Assembly: GCA_008638415.1 (NCBI GenBank)
Contig: ML703345.1
Coordinates: forward strand, 296,231 to 360,230
Source of the DNA: Nocardiopsis sinuspersici
GTDB lineage: Bacteria > Actinomycetota > Actinomycetes > Streptosporangiales > Streptosporangiaceae
Direction of reading: 5' to 3'
DNA: 64,000 nt
Position numbers and translations under genes: made by a program. Positions 47,911-56,683 of the stretch are shown one piece after another; the first letter of the stretch is position 1, and each line of letters starts with the position of its first letter. The notes beneath the pieces are model-generated. The model worked only from the letters and a program-made list of their open reading frames with translations, was not told the DNA's origin and made no database searches.

Positions 47911-49395
47911 CTAGTGGGCCGCCGGAGCACCCTCCGGAGCGCCCGGTCCCACCCGGCGCACGAAGAACGTCATGGCGAAGGCCACGACCGAGACCACCGC
48001 CCCGAGCAGGAAGGCGGCGTGCACGCCACCCGCCTGGGCCCCGACCTCCGTGAACCCGTCGGAGAGCAGACCCGCCGAGGTCGCGGACATGACCGCCACG
48101 AACGTCGCCGTACCGGCCGCGCCGGCGACCTGCTGCACCGTGCCGACCACGGCGCTGCCGTGCGAGTACAGTTCGGGCCGCAGCGACCCCAGGGCACCGG
48201 TGAGCAGCGGCGTGAACATGAACCCCAGTCCACCACTGAGCAGGATGTGGGCGGTGACGATCATGCCGATCGGCGTGTGGGCGTCGAAGAGGGTCATGCC
48301 CCACAGCACCAGGGACACCACCGCCGCCCCCGGGATGACCAGGGGGCGCGGACCGAGACGGTCGTAGAGGCGCCCCACCACCGGGGCGAGCAGACCCATC
48401 GCCAGACCGCCCGGCAGCAGGGTCAGGCCGGTGACGAGCGTGTCGTGGCCCAGCACGTTCTGCATGTAGACCGGCAGCAGGATGAGCGTGCCGAACAGGG
48501 CCATGAAGCTGATCATGACCAGGCCGATCGAGACGGAGAACTGCGTCGAGCGGAACACACGCAGGTCGAGCAGGGCCCGGTCCCCACGCTGTAGGCGCAA
48601 CTGCCGCCACACGAACAGCACCAGCGCCACGGCCCCGACCCCGATCGCCACGGCCGGCGGGACCACGGCGGTGGCCTCCCCCTCACCCAGACCCGAGAAG
48701 CCGTAGACGAGCCCGCCGAACGCCAGCGCCGACACCGGCAGCGAGAGCAGGTCGATGCTGGCGGCACGCGGTTCGGTGAGGTTGCGGATGAAGAGCGCGC
48801 CCATGGCCAGGCCCAGGAGGGCGATGGGCAGGACGAGCCCGAACATCCACCGCCAGTCGAGCACGCTGAGGATGAGGCCCGCCAGCGTCGGACCGACCGC
48901 GGGCGCCACCGACATGACGATGGAGATGTTGCCCATGGTGCGGCCACGGCGGTCCTGCGGCACGAGGTTCAGCACGGTCGTCATGAGCAGCGGCATCATG
49001 ATGGCCGTTCCCGTCGCCTGGACCACCCGGCCCACGAGCAGGAAGCCGAACCCGGGCGCGAGGAAGCACAGCAGCGTGCCCAGGCTGAACAGCGTCATCG
49101 CCGCGATGAACACCTGGCGCACGTGGAAACGCTGGAGCAGGTACCCCGTCGCGGGGATCACCACGGCCATCACGAGCATGAAGGCCGAGGTCAGCCACTG
49201 CCCGGTGGCCACGGAGACACCCAGGTCGCGGGTCAGGGCGGGCAGGGCCACACCCATGATCGTCTCGTTCAGGATCACGACGAACGCCGACATCAGGAGC
49301 AGCGGGATGACGAAGCGGTTGGCGCGCGTGTCGCCGCCACCGTGCTGTTGGACCGAACCGCCGTCGGCCTCGGGTGAACTGGGCTGCCCTGTCAC
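47911..49395 (-). CDS. DHA2-family MFS multidrug exporter (EmrB/QacA type)
   Basis: The 494-residue membrane protein has about fourteen predicted helices. Helix 1 begins NETIMGVALPALTRDLGVSV (about residues 43-62), close to the DHA2 motif D1 L-D-x-T-V-x-N-V-A-L-P. GRVVQATGTAIMMPLL is the motif between helices 3-4, and VGPTLAGLILSVLDWRWMF is motif C in helix 5, typical of antiporter exporters. It should expel cationic or amphiphilic drugs with the proton gradient. The GTG at 49395 has AGAGGA five bases upstream. No regulator gene is adjacent, and substrate is unknown. Confidence 0.88.
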   Translation of the reverse strand: MTGQPSSPEADGGSVQQHGGGDTRANRFVIPLLLMSAFVVILNETIMGVALPALTRDLGVSVATGQWLTSAFMLVMAVVIPATGYLLQRFHVRQVFIAAMTLFSLGTLLCFLAPGFGFLLVGRVVQATGTAIMMPLLMTTVLNLVPQDRRGRTMGNISIVMSVAPAVGPTLAGLILSVLDWRWMFGLVLPIALLGLAMGALFIRNLTEPRAASIDLLSLPVSALAFGGLVYGFSGLGEGEATAVVPPAVAIGVGAVALVLFVWRQLRLQRGDRALLDLRVFRSTQFSVSIGLVMISFMALFGTLILLPVYMQNVLGHDTLVTGLTLLPGGLAMGLLAPVVGRLYDRLGPRPLVIPGAAVVSLVLWGMTLFDAHTPIGMIVTAHILLSGGLGFMFTPLLTGALGSLRPELYSHGSAVVGTVQQVAGAAGTATFVAVMSATSAGLLSDGFTEVGAQAGGVHAAFLLGAVVSVVAFAMTFFVRRVGPGAPEGAPAAH

Positions 49396-49575
49396 AGGTG
49401 TCCTCTGGTCGTGATGGTCGATCGGGTGTGCGCGGGGGTTCCGAGGAACCTCCCCAGAGCCATCCCAACGCCTCCGACCATCCGCCCGTTCCCGGAACGG
49501 CGGTGGTATGGGCCATACTCACGCGAGCCCCGCCGAACACGGCGGAACAGCCCGCCGCCCCGCCGCCGTACCGCC

Positions 49576-50031
49576 TCAGTCCTCCTCGGAGGCCTCCACG
49601 GGCACACCCCGGCAGGCGGCTCCGGCGAGCGCGACCGCGCAGACGTCCTCCAGGAGGCCGCCGACCCATCCCGGACGCCCGGTGCCGCTCCAGTACCGGC
49701 GCCACCCCACACCCGCCGCGGCGCCCACCGGTGTGGCCGCGGCCGCGAGCACCGCGCCCAGGGCGACCGGCGCGCCGAGGCTCCGGGCCAGCAGGGCCCC
49801 GCCGGTGCCCGCGCTGAAGACCCTGCCCGCCAGGCTCGGCAGGACCAGACGGCTGGGAATACCCGGGATCTTGTCCCCGGAGAACTCCCCGAGGGCGGCC
49901 AGCACCATGGCCGCACGTTTGCCGGGTCCCGCGGCGGTCCACAGCGGCGCGCTCCCGAGCGTGCCGCGCGACCCCGTGGCGAGGCCGAGCATCACCGTAC
50001 GGACCATGCCCGATCCCGAGAACGCGCCCAT
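49576..50031 (-). CDS. small membrane protein, conserved hypothetical (DUF4126-like)
   Basis: The 151-residue protein has several Ala/Gly-rich hydrophobic segments (about residues 8-22, 66-102 and 120-140) and a C-terminal acidic tail Glu-Ala-Ser-Glu-Glu-Asp. The pattern MVRTVMLGLATGSRG near the start and GDKIPGIPSRL (about 50-60) fits DUF4126-type membrane proteins found widely in actinobacteria. No function is known. GGGAAGGAC lies just before the ATG at 50031. The next gene to the left is the DHA2 exporter, 180 bp away on the same strand. Confidence 0.65.
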   Translation of the reverse strand: MGAFSGSGMVRTVMLGLATGSRGTLGSAPLWTAAGPGKRAAMVLAALGEFSGDKIPGIPSRLVLPSLAGRVFSAGTGGALLARSLGAPVALGAVLAAAATPVGAAAGVGWRRYWSGTGRPGWVGGLLEDVCAVALAGAACRGVPVEASEED

Positions 50032-50228
50032 GTCCTTCCCCTCCCCTGCCGTGGCCGCCGTCCGCGGCTCCCCTCCCCCGGCTATCCCGATCGGTCCCCA
50101 CGAAACCTCACGACGACGCGGCCCGACGACACGCGGCCCCGTCGCCTCGACCGCACCGACGGCCGGGTGTCCGCCCCCGAAACCGGATCCGGCACGAACA
50201 GGACCTACCTCCGGCGTTCCGGCCCGCC

Positions 50229-50234
50229 TAAATT
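50229..50234 (+). promoter_or_regulatory. -10 hexamer TAAATT of leaderless APH-like gene
   Basis: TAAATT ends seven bases before the ATG at 50242, a rare AT-rich patch in this region. Confidence 0.5.
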
Positions 50235-50241
50235 AGACGAC

Positions 50242-51270
50242 ATGACCTCCTCGTCCCCCACGGCCGATCCGTCCCCCGACGAAGCCGCCCTGGACACACT
50301 CGTGCGCGCCGCGTTCGGTGAGGACGCCCGCGTACGCGAACACGCGGCACTCACCGGGGGCACCTACAACACCGTGCACCGCCTCCTCCTGCACGACGGC
50401 CGCCGGTCGGTACTCAAACTGGCTCCCCCTCCCGACCGTCCCCGGCTCACCTACGAGCACGGCATCATGGCCACCGAGGCGATGGTCTACGAGCGGGCCC
50501 GCGCCGCGGCCGGCCCGCTCGCGCCCGAGGTCCTGCACGCGGGCACGGTGCCCGAAGACCCGCGCCGCGAGTACCTGTTCCTCAGCCACCTGCCCGGAAC
50601 GCCCCTGTACGACGTCCGGTCCGGCCTGGCCCCGCGACGGCTGGCCCCGGTCCGCCGCGAGCTGGGCCGCACCGTGGCGGCCCTGCACACCGTCACCGGG
50701 CACGAGTTCGGCTACCCGGCACAGGAGGGGCTGCGGGCGCCCACCTGGCCCGAGGCTTTCGGCGCGATGGTGGAGGCGGTGGTGGCCGACGCCTCCCGGT
50801 TCGCCGTCGAGCTGCCCGGCGGCGGGGCGCGGGCCCTGCGGCTGGTGTGGGCCAACCTCGCCCACCTGGCCGCGGTGCGCACCCCCGTACTCACGCACTT
50901 CGACCTGTGGGACGGCAACGTCCTGGTCACCGGCCCCGACGGGGCGGGCGCCCCCGGGCTCTCGGGGATCATCGACGCCGAGCGCGCTTTCTGGGGCGAC
51001 CCGGCGGCCGACCTGGTCTCCCTGGCGCTCTTCGGCGACATCCGGGAGGACACCGCGTTCCTGGAGGGCTACCGCGAGGCGGGAGGCACCGTCGACTTCA
51101 CACCGGAACTGCTGCGCAGGCTCACCCTGTACCGGGTCTACCTGTACCTGATCATGTTCACCGAACCCACGCCGCGCGGCCACGACCGCGACACCGCCGC
51201 CCGGACCCGCGCGTTCGTCGGACCGCTCCTGGAGGACGACCTGGCCCGGCTCTCCACCCCGTTGGCCTGA
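50242..51270 (+). CDS. APH-family phosphotransferase
   Basis: The 342-residue kinase-fold protein belongs to the aminoglycoside phosphotransferase/choline kinase family. The ATP-binding Lys is Lys59 in RSVLKLAPP. The catalytic loop is LTHFDLWDGNVLV (Asp and Asn), and IIDAERAFWGDPAAD supplies the metal-binding acidic residues. All catalytic residues are in place. The family phosphorylates small molecules ranging from aminoglycosides to homoserine or sugars. Nothing here marks it as a resistance gene; it is more likely a metabolic small-molecule kinase. It is transcribed alone from a leaderless promoter. Confidence 0.85.
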   Translation: MTSSSPTADPSPDEAALDTLVRAAFGEDARVREHAALTGGTYNTVHRLLLHDGRRSVLKLAPPPDRPRLTYEHGIMATEAMVYERARAAAGPLAPEVLHAGTVPEDPRREYLFLSHLPGTPLYDVRSGLAPRRLAPVRRELGRTVAALHTVTGHEFGYPAQEGLRAPTWPEAFGAMVEAVVADASRFAVELPGGGARALRLVWANLAHLAAVRTPVLTHFDLWDGNVLVTGPDGAGAPGLSGIIDAERAFWGDPAADLVSLALFGDIREDTAFLEGYREAGGTVDFTPELLRRLTLYRVYLYLIMFTEPTPRGHDRDTAARTRAFVGPLLEDDLARLSTPLA

Positions 51271-51408
51271 TCCGGGGCCGGGGCCGTCCGGTACCCGCCG
51301 AGGCCGGTGGAACCCGCCCCTCCCCTGCCCCGCGAGACGACGGCGCGTGCGGTGGCGTCTGTTCTAGGGATTGTCGTTCCTCACGCGACAAGGTGCTTGA
51401 ACGAAGCA

Positions 51409-51437
51409 GCACCTTTACGACGTAGATTCATATTAGG
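51409..51437. repeat. 29-bp element shared with 19583-19611
   Basis: GCACCTTTAC-N4-TAGATT matches the element at 19583. Here it also forms an inverted repeat with AAGGTGCT starting at 51390. It lies between convergent genes, 27 bp past the HxlR stop. Confidence 0.35.
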
Positions 51438-51463
51438 CGAGAGGGCTCGGGGAAGAACCCCCG

Positions 51464-51835
51464 TCACGCCTCGCCGTCGAACCGCGCGCGTGCGCGCTCG
51501 ACACCGGGCATGCTGACGGTGGTCCAGCGCAGGAGCGCGTCGATCAGCTCCTGGAGCGTCCTTCCCAACGGCGTGATGCGGTACTCGACGGCGACGGGCC
51601 GCGAGCTCACGACGACGCGTTCGACCATCCCGTTGCGCTCAAGGCGCCGCAGCGCCGCCGTGAGCGACTTCTGTGTCACGACGGGGATCGCACGGCGCAG
51701 CTCGTTGAAGCGCGAGGGCCGCTCGCACAGTTGGTCGAGCACCTGCAGCGACCACTTGTCGAGCACCTGGTCGAGCAGTTCACGGTGCGCCCCGGTGATC
51801 TGGCCGTCGGGCGCGGAGTGGGCGGTTTCCTGCAT
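51464..51835 (-). CDS. HxlR-family transcriptional regulator
   Basis: The 123-residue winged-helix protein matches HxlR/YybR regulators, which often sense reactive aldehydes or redox stress. The core runs LDKWSLQVLDQLCERPSRFN, RAIPVVTQKSLTAALRRLER and an EYRITPLGRTL wing. One Cys sits in the first helix (about residue 30), a position used for redox sensing in some relatives. The ATG at 51835 is preferred; an ATG at 51880 would place codons in the palindrome between the divergent genes. It faces the RidA-like gene across 79 bp. Confidence 0.85.
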   Translation of the reverse strand: MQETAHSAPDGQITGAHRELLDQVLDKWSLQVLDQLCERPSRFNELRRAIPVVTQKSLTAALRRLERNGMVERVVVSSRPVAVEYRITPLGRTLQELIDALLRWTTVSMPGVERARARFDGEA

Positions 51836-51863
51836 GACACCTGGTTTCGTTGAAGTTCCCTGC

Positions 51864-51887
51864 GTATACCAAGTAGACATTGGATAC
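51864..51887. promoter_or_regulatory. inverted repeat between HxlR and RidA genes
   Basis: CCAA (51869-51872) and TTGG (51880-51883) are seven bases apart, flanked by GTAT on the left and ATAC on the right. It is the likely HxlR operator for both divergent genes. Confidence 0.5.
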
Positions 51888-51914
51888 CTACCGTTGGCAA
51901 GTGAGGGAACTCCC

Positions 51915-52325
51915 ATGACCGTGCAGCTGTTCACCCCCGAGGGCATGATGCAGCCCGTGCCCTACCACCACGTCGCGACCGGCACGGGCACCCGTCACGT
52001 GCACGTGGCCGGCCAGATCGCGCGCGACGCCGAGGCGAACCCCGTCGCGACGGGCGACCTCACCGGCCAGGTCGCGCAGGCCCTGCGCAACACCGCGCGC
52101 GGGCTGGCCGGCGCCGGGGCGGGCTTCACCGACGTCGTGCGCCTCAGGTTCTTCGTCACGCACTGGAGCCCCGAGAGGATGGACGACTTCATGGCGGGTG
52201 TGGAGCGCGTGGCCGACGAGCTCGGGATTCCGCAGCCGTGGCCGCCCGTGTCACTCATCGGCGTCGACTACCTGTTCGAGCCCGACGTGCTCGTCGAGGT
52301 CGAGGCGTTCGCCGTCCTCGACTGA
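51915..52325 (+). CDS. RidA/YjgF-family protein
   Basis: The 136-residue protein belongs to the RidA (Rid) superfamily, whose archetype deaminates reactive enamines and imines made by PLP enzymes. YHHVATGTGTRHVHVAGQIARD and ATGDLTGQVAQALRNTARGL are the conserved strand-helix core. RidA proper has an Arg-x... at the C-terminal active site; here the C-terminal segment is VSLIGVDYLFEPDVLVEVEAFA, so the catalytic Arg appears absent and it is probably a non-RidA subgroup member. GAGGGA precedes the ATG at 51915 by six bases. HxlR is the divergent regulator. Confidence 0.85.
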   Translation: MTVQLFTPEGMMQPVPYHHVATGTGTRHVHVAGQIARDAEANPVATGDLTGQVAQALRNTARGLAGAGAGFTDVVRLRFFVTHWSPERMDDFMAGVERVADELGIPQPWPPVSLIGVDYLFEPDVLVEVEAFAVLD

Positions 52326-52338
52326 CGGAGGAGGCGGC

Positions 52339-52370
52339 ACGGCCCCGCGCTCCGGCGAACGCGGGGCCGT
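52339..52370 (+). terminator. 11-bp hairpin after RidA-like gene
   Basis: ACGGCCCCGCG (52339-52349) pairs with 52360-52370. Confidence 0.65.
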
Positions 52371-52430
52371 CGGCGCCGGTTGGGCGGCGACGGCAGGAGC
52401 ACCCGGACCGCCGTGACACAATCCGCGGAC

Positions 52431-52907
52431 ATGAGCGATGTCGTCGTGCGCCCGGCCCGACCCGAAGACCTGGACTCCGTCGCCGAACTGCGATGGCGGT
52501 GGACACGTGAGAACCACGGGGAGCCCGACCTCCCCCTCGACGAGTTCGTGCCCCGGTTCGTCGACTGGGGGAAGAGGAACGACGCCTCCCACCACTGCTT
52601 CGTCGCGGTCCTGGACGAGTCGGTCATCGGCATGGCGTGGCTGGCGGTCACACGGCGGGTGCCACAGCCGCACGCGTTCGAGCGGGCCTCGGGAGATGTG
52701 CAGTGTGTGTACGTACTACCGGAGCGGCGTGATGACGGCCTGGGCGGCCGGCTGATCGAGGCGGTGCTGGAACTGGCCCGCGAGCTCGCGCTGGAGCGGG
52801 TGAGCGTCCACTCCAGCGACCGGGCCGTCTCCGCCTACTCCCGTCACGGGTTCGCCGTTTCCCCGCGCCTGTTGCAGACCGAACCCGGTGTGGGTTCTCG
52901 TCCCTGA
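52431..52907 (+). CDS. GNAT-family N-acetyltransferase
   Basis: The 158-residue single-domain acetyltransferase begins VVVRPARPEDLDSVAEL, the usual GNAT first strand and helix. The cofactor segment VQCVYVLPERRDDGLGGRLI (about residues 92-111) contains R-x-x-G-x-G-x-x... with Gly-Leu-Gly-Gly in the pyrophosphate loop. AVSAYSRHGFAVSPRLL near the C terminus is motif B with the catalytic-type Tyr. The ATG at 52431 follows CACAAT by eight bases, so it may be leaderless. Acceptor substrate is unknown. Confidence 0.85.
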   Translation: MSDVVVRPARPEDLDSVAELRWRWTRENHGEPDLPLDEFVPRFVDWGKRNDASHHCFVAVLDESVIGMAWLAVTRRVPQPHAFERASGDVQCVYVLPERRDDGLGGRLIEAVLELARELALERVSVHSSDRAVSAYSRHGFAVSPRLLQTEPGVGSRP

Positions 52908-52908
52908 C

Positions 52909-52951
52909 GGGCGAGGGCCGCCCCACCGGAGCGGTGGGACGGCCCTCGCCC
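52909..52951. terminator. 19-bp near-perfect bidirectional terminator
   Basis: Arms 52909-52927 and 52933-52951 pair with a single mismatch around GGAGC, between the GNAT and aminopeptidase stops. Confidence 0.75.
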
Positions 52952-52967
52952 GCGTTGCGGGACGGGT

Positions 52968-54458
52968 CTAGCGCGGCAGGCGCTCGGCCAGCCAGGCCTC
53001 CACCTCGGCGGAGGAGCGGGGCAGACCGGCCGACATGACCGTGCGGCCCTCCTCGGTGACCAGCACGTCGTCCTCGATGCGCACGCCGACGCCGCGCAGC
53101 TCCTCGGGGACGGTCAGGTCGTCGGGCTGGAAGTACAGGCCCGGCTCGACGGTGAGCACCATGCCCGGCTTCAGGTCGCCGTACAGGTGCACCTCCTGGC
53201 GGGAGACCGCGCAGTCGTGCACGTCCATGCCGAGCATGTGCCCGGTGCCGTGCAGGGTGTAGCGGCGCTGCAGGCCCAGCTCCAGGACGCGCTCGACCGG
53301 GCCCTCCAGCAGGCCCCACTCGACGAGGCCCTCGGCCAGCACCCGCTGGGACGCCTCGTGGAAGGCCACGAACGGCCTCCCCGGGGCGACGGCGGCGATA
53401 CCGGCCTCCTGGGCGGCGTACACCAGGTCGTAGACCCGGCGCTGGACGTCGGTGAAGGTGCCCGACACCGGCATGGTGCGGGTGACGTCGGCGGTGTACA
53501 GGGTGGTGGTCTCAACGCCCGCGTCCAGCAGCAGCAGGTCGCCCTCGCGCACCGGGCCGTCGTTGCGGGTCCAGTGCAGGGTGGTGGCGTTGGAGCCGGA
53601 GGCGGCGATGGTCCCGTAGCCGACGTCGTTGCCCTCCACGCGGGCGCGCAGGAAGAACGTGCCCTCGACGTAGCGCTCGGAGGTGTCCTTGGCCTGCGGC
53701 AGCGCCCTCACGACGTCGTTGAAGCCGCGCACGGTGGCGTCCACGGCCAACTGGAGCTGGGCGACCTCCCACTCGTCCTTGACCAGGCGGTGGTCGGCCA
53801 GGGTGACGGAGAGGTCCTCGTCGAGCTGGGCGGACTTGGCGCGGGACTCCTCGTCGGCGTCGGCGCGCAGCTCGTCGACCAGGGCGTCGAGCTCGGCGTC
53901 GTGGCCGCGCACGATGCGGGTGGTGGCCTCACCGGAGCGCAGCGCGTCGGCCAGGGTGGTCACGTCTGCGGTGGCCACGCCGAGCAGGTCGGCGGCCTCG
54001 GAGAGGCTGTTGCGGCGGCCGGTCCACAGCTCGCCGTAGCCGCCCAGCCAGAACTCGCCGTTGTCGCGGTTGGAGCGGGGCTTGAGGTACAGGACCACGT
54101 CGTGGCCGCCCTCGGCGTCGGGCGTGAACACCAGGCAGCCGCCGTCGGAGGTGTCACCGGTGAGGTAGGCGTAGTTCGTGGCGGCCCGGAAGGGGTACTC
54201 GGTGTCGTTGGAGCGGGTGATCAGCTGTCCGGCCGGAACCACGAGGCGGTCCCCGGGGAAGGCCGCGCTGATCGCGGCGCGGCGGCGGGCGGTGTGCTCC
54301 GCCTGCTCGACGGGCTCCAGGTCGCGCAGTTCGGTGTCGGCCCACCCGGTGCTCATCCACGCGGCGAGCTCGTCGGAGACCGACTGCGCCTGCCCGTTCT
54401 TGCGTGGACTGAACACGGGGGCGTTCGTCTCGTCCTGGGGGCGCTGCTGCTCGCTCAC
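52968..54458 (-). CDS. aminopeptidase P family protein (Xaa-Pro aminopeptidase)
   Basis: This 496-residue M24 metallopeptidase removes N-terminal residues before proline. The N-terminal non-catalytic domain (about residues 40-235) contains FRAATNYAYLTGDTSDGGCLV. The pita-bread domain holds the five metal ligands: LLDAGVETTTLYTADVTRT (two Asp), HGTGHMLGMDVHD (His), TVEPGLYF (Glu) and VRIEDDVLV (Glu). Length and order fit PepP. The GTG at 54458 has GAGGAGAG six bases before it. It is cytoplasmic and transcribed alone. Confidence 0.93.
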   Translation of the reverse strand: MSEQQRPQDETNAPVFSPRKNGQAQSVSDELAAWMSTGWADTELRDLEPVEQAEHTARRRAAISAAFPGDRLVVPAGQLITRSNDTEYPFRAATNYAYLTGDTSDGGCLVFTPDAEGGHDVVLYLKPRSNRDNGEFWLGGYGELWTGRRNSLSEAADLLGVATADVTTLADALRSGEATTRIVRGHDAELDALVDELRADADEESRAKSAQLDEDLSVTLADHRLVKDEWEVAQLQLAVDATVRGFNDVVRALPQAKDTSERYVEGTFFLRARVEGNDVGYGTIAASGSNATTLHWTRNDGPVREGDLLLLDAGVETTTLYTADVTRTMPVSGTFTDVQRRVYDLVYAAQEAGIAAVAPGRPFVAFHEASQRVLAEGLVEWGLLEGPVERVLELGLQRRYTLHGTGHMLGMDVHDCAVSRQEVHLYGDLKPGMVLTVEPGLYFQPDDLTVPEELRGVGVRIEDDVLVTEEGRTVMSAGLPRSSAEVEAWLAERLPR

Positions 54459-54682
54459 TTGGTGCTCTCCTCGTCGGATTCGTCGGAGTGACCGCTGGTG
54501 ACGGCCGTCGCCGCCCATCGTACGGGGGCGCCCGAACACCTGGCCGCCCCGTGGGCATAGCGGTCCCCATAACAACGCCGCGCGGACTCCCGCCATGCCC
54601 CCGGTGCGGGAGGTCCGGTGGATCCAGGGTGGACTCGCGGAGCGCGTGCGAAAGGACGGCCCCGCGAGGGAGCGCGACCGGC

Positions 54683-55219
54683 TCAGGCCAGGTCGTGGGC
54701 GAAGGGAATGGTGGACGGGTAGGGCAGTTCGTCGATGTCGGCCCGGTCGACCGGCCGGTAGCCGATCTGCTCGTAGAAGGCGACCGCCTCGGGCTGGGAG
54801 GGGCCGGTGAACAGCAGGACCCTCGTGTAGCCGAGGTCGCGGGCGGCCTCCTCCAGGGCGGTCATCACCCTGCGCGCCAGGCCGCGGCGACGGTGCCGGG
54901 CCGAGGTCCAGATGCGCTTGAACTCGGCGGTGTCGGCCATCGTGGCGCGGTCCTTCTTGTAGGGACGCACGGCCCCTCCGGCGACGATCTCCCCGTCCTC
55001 CTCGGCCAGCACGACGCGGCCGTGCGGGGCGGCGAACTCGGTCACCGGGTAGCGCGCCATCTCGTTGGCCGCGCCCTCGGCGCCGTAGCGCTCGGTGTAC
55101 TCCTCCCGCAGCCCGGCGAGCAGCCCTGCGACCCGGGGATCGTCGTGGTGCACGCGCAGCATGCGGACACCGTCGGTCCGCCGGTCCGTCCCGGTGCCTC
55201 CGGTACTGGTGTGTGTCAC
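54683..55219 (-). CDS. GNAT-family N-acetyltransferase
   Basis: The 178-residue protein is a GNAT acetyltransferase. GGAVRPYKKDRATMADTAEF is followed by the cofactor loop RHRRRGLARRVMTALEEAA (about residues 107-125), with the Arg-x-x-Gly-x-Ala signature. VAFYEQIGYRPVDRADIDEL is motif B. The first 20 residues are a low-complexity Thr/Gly-rich stretch. The GTG at 55219 has GGGAGACGCG directly upstream. Acceptor unknown; members of this outline often acetylate amino acids or small amines. Confidence 0.85.
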   Translation of the reverse strand: MTHTSTGGTGTDRRTDGVRMLRVHHDDPRVAGLLAGLREEYTERYGAEGAANEMARYPVTEFAAPHGRVVLAEEDGEIVAGGAVRPYKKDRATMADTAEFKRIWTSARHRRRGLARRVMTALEEAARDLGYTRVLLFTGPSQPEAVAFYEQIGYRPVDRADIDELPYPSTIPFAHDLA

Positions 55220-55469
55220 CGCGTCTCCCCCGCCGTGCGCCGCTCCGGGCTCCCGTCGCCACGGCGGCGTACGGTGCCCGATTCCGCCGGAATACTACGC
55301 GCGGGCCCGCCGGAGGCACCATGCGGGATTGCTCACCCCCGGCCCGTCGTCTCTGCGCGCCGCCCGCCCCCTCCTCCGGGCGGCACGCGCCGGCCGGCCC
55401 CGCCTTCCCGACCGGGTCGGCCGGGCCGTGCGCGGGGCCGGGTCACCCGGGGGGTGCCGGGTGCGGCCG

Positions 55470-55679
55470 TCAGTCGGCGTTGGGCCCGTACCTGGTGTCG
55501 TGGTCCTCGGGGTCGGCGAGGTTGCCCAGGGTCACGGCGACGGGCGGCAGGAAGGCCGCCACCACGCACATGGCCACCGCCCATCCGGTGCCGAACAGGT
55601 AGTAGACGGGCAGCGCACCGGCGAACAGGGCCAGGCACACTCCCATGACGAGGCCGTACCGGCGTACCCGGCGCTTCAC
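55470..55679 (-). CDS. DUF3099 small membrane protein
   Basis: The 69-residue protein has a basic N terminus (Lys-Arg-Arg-Val-Arg-Arg), two closely spaced hydrophobic helices (about residues 8-28 and 33-53), and an acidic polar tail. This is the DUF3099 pattern found in most actinobacteria, with unknown function. The GTG at 55679 has a GGGGGA site about seven bases upstream. A long open frame overlaps it but has no other coding evidence. Confidence 0.75.
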   Translation of the reverse strand: MKRRVRRYGLVMGVCLALFAGALPVYYLFGTGWAVAMCVVAAFLPPVAVTLGNLADPEDHDTRYGPNAD

Positions 55680-55753
55680 AGGAAGTCCCCCCTCGGCAGC
55701 GGGAACTCCCCACGCTACCCCGGACACGCCTCGCGGACCCGCTCCCCGCCTGG

Positions 55754-56683
55754 TCAGGCCTCGGCCGGAGCACGGGGAGGCGGCACGGACGGCGCGCGGA
55801 AGAGGGTGCGGGCGCGCAGGGCCCGGAACCCGTTCTCGATCTCGTACCCCGCCTCCAGCAGGCGCTGCCGGGCCTCGTCCGCGCTGCGCACGGTGGCCTC
55901 GTCGAAGACGAGGTTGTAGTAGCGCTCGGGAACCTGGTTCAGGGCGGTGCGCAGGACCCGCAGCGACGCGGTGGCCGCGGCCTCCCCTCCGGGCACCTCG
56001 GGCAGGACCGCGTAGGCCCGGCGCGCCCACGCGGGCAGGGTGGCGTAGGACAGGGCCCCGACCGGGAACCAGAGCGGTTTGAGCGGGGCCAGCCAGGACA
56101 GGTGTTCGGGCACCTTGGGCCACAGCAGGAACCGCACCGCCTGGCGCGCCTCGGGGGTGGCCCGCAGGGAGGGCCGGACCGAGGCGAGGTAGCGGCGCAT
56201 GTCGGCGAGGCCGCGCGGCACGTCCTCGCGCGACAGGCCCACGTAGGTGGCGGTGTGCGACTGCTCGTCGATGTAGCGGTCCACCTCCCGGCCGGTCAGC
56301 GCGACCCCCGCGCGGTGGGCGGTCTCCAGGTAGGAGGAGACCTCCGCGCAGTGCACCCACACCAGAAGGTCGTGCTGGTCCACCCGGTGGCGGCGGCCGG
56401 TGGCCGGGTCGGTGAAGGACAGGGCTCGGTGCACCCGGCGGACGCGCTCGCCGAGTTCGTCGGCCTCCACGGGGCTGCCGTAGGTGGTGACGGCCACGAA
56501 GTGGGCGGTGCGCAGCAGGCGGCCGGTGGGGTCGGAGCGAAAGTCCGAGCGCTGCCACACCCCCTGCATGGCCACCGGGTGCAGGGCCTGGAGCATCAGG
56601 GCGCGCACGCCCGCCACCCACATCGACCGGTCCAGGTGGATCTTCCAGGTGACGCTCTCGGGGGCGGCGACGGTCGGCTGCAT
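55754..56683 (-). CDS. oxygenase MpaB family / DUF2236 protein
   Basis: The 309-residue helical protein belongs to DUF2236, the heme-dependent family that includes rubber oxygenase Lcp and MpaB. The helix MLQALHPVAMQGVWQRSDF (about residues 29-47) contains the conserved His-Pro, and TAHFVAVTTYGS follows. DQHDLLVWVHCAEVSSYLET carries the Trp-Val-His typical of the family. It is probably a cytoplasmic or membrane-associated oxygenase of unknown substrate. GGAGGAG precedes the ATG at 56683 by five bases. Its promoter side faces the NTF2-cupin gene. Confidence 0.85.
   Translation of the reverse strand: MQPTVAAPESVTWKIHLDRSMWVAGVRALMLQALHPVAMQGVWQRSDFRSDPTGRLLRTAHFVAVTTYGSPVEADELGERVRRVHRALSFTDPATGRRHRVDQHDLLVWVHCAEVSSYLETAHRAGVALTGREVDRYIDEQSHTATYVGLSREDVPRGLADMRRYLASVRPSLRATPEARQAVRFLLWPKVPEHLSWLAPLKPLWFPVGALSYATLPAWARRAYAVLPEVPGGEAAATASLRVLRTALNQVPERYYNLVFDEATVRSADEARQRLLEAGYEIENGFRALRARTLFRAPSVPPPRAPAEA

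Noticed and set aside
50242..51270. Aminoglycoside resistance gene
   Set aside because: The APH fold alone does not indicate resistance; the sequence looks like a chromosomal metabolic kinase and no resistance context is present.
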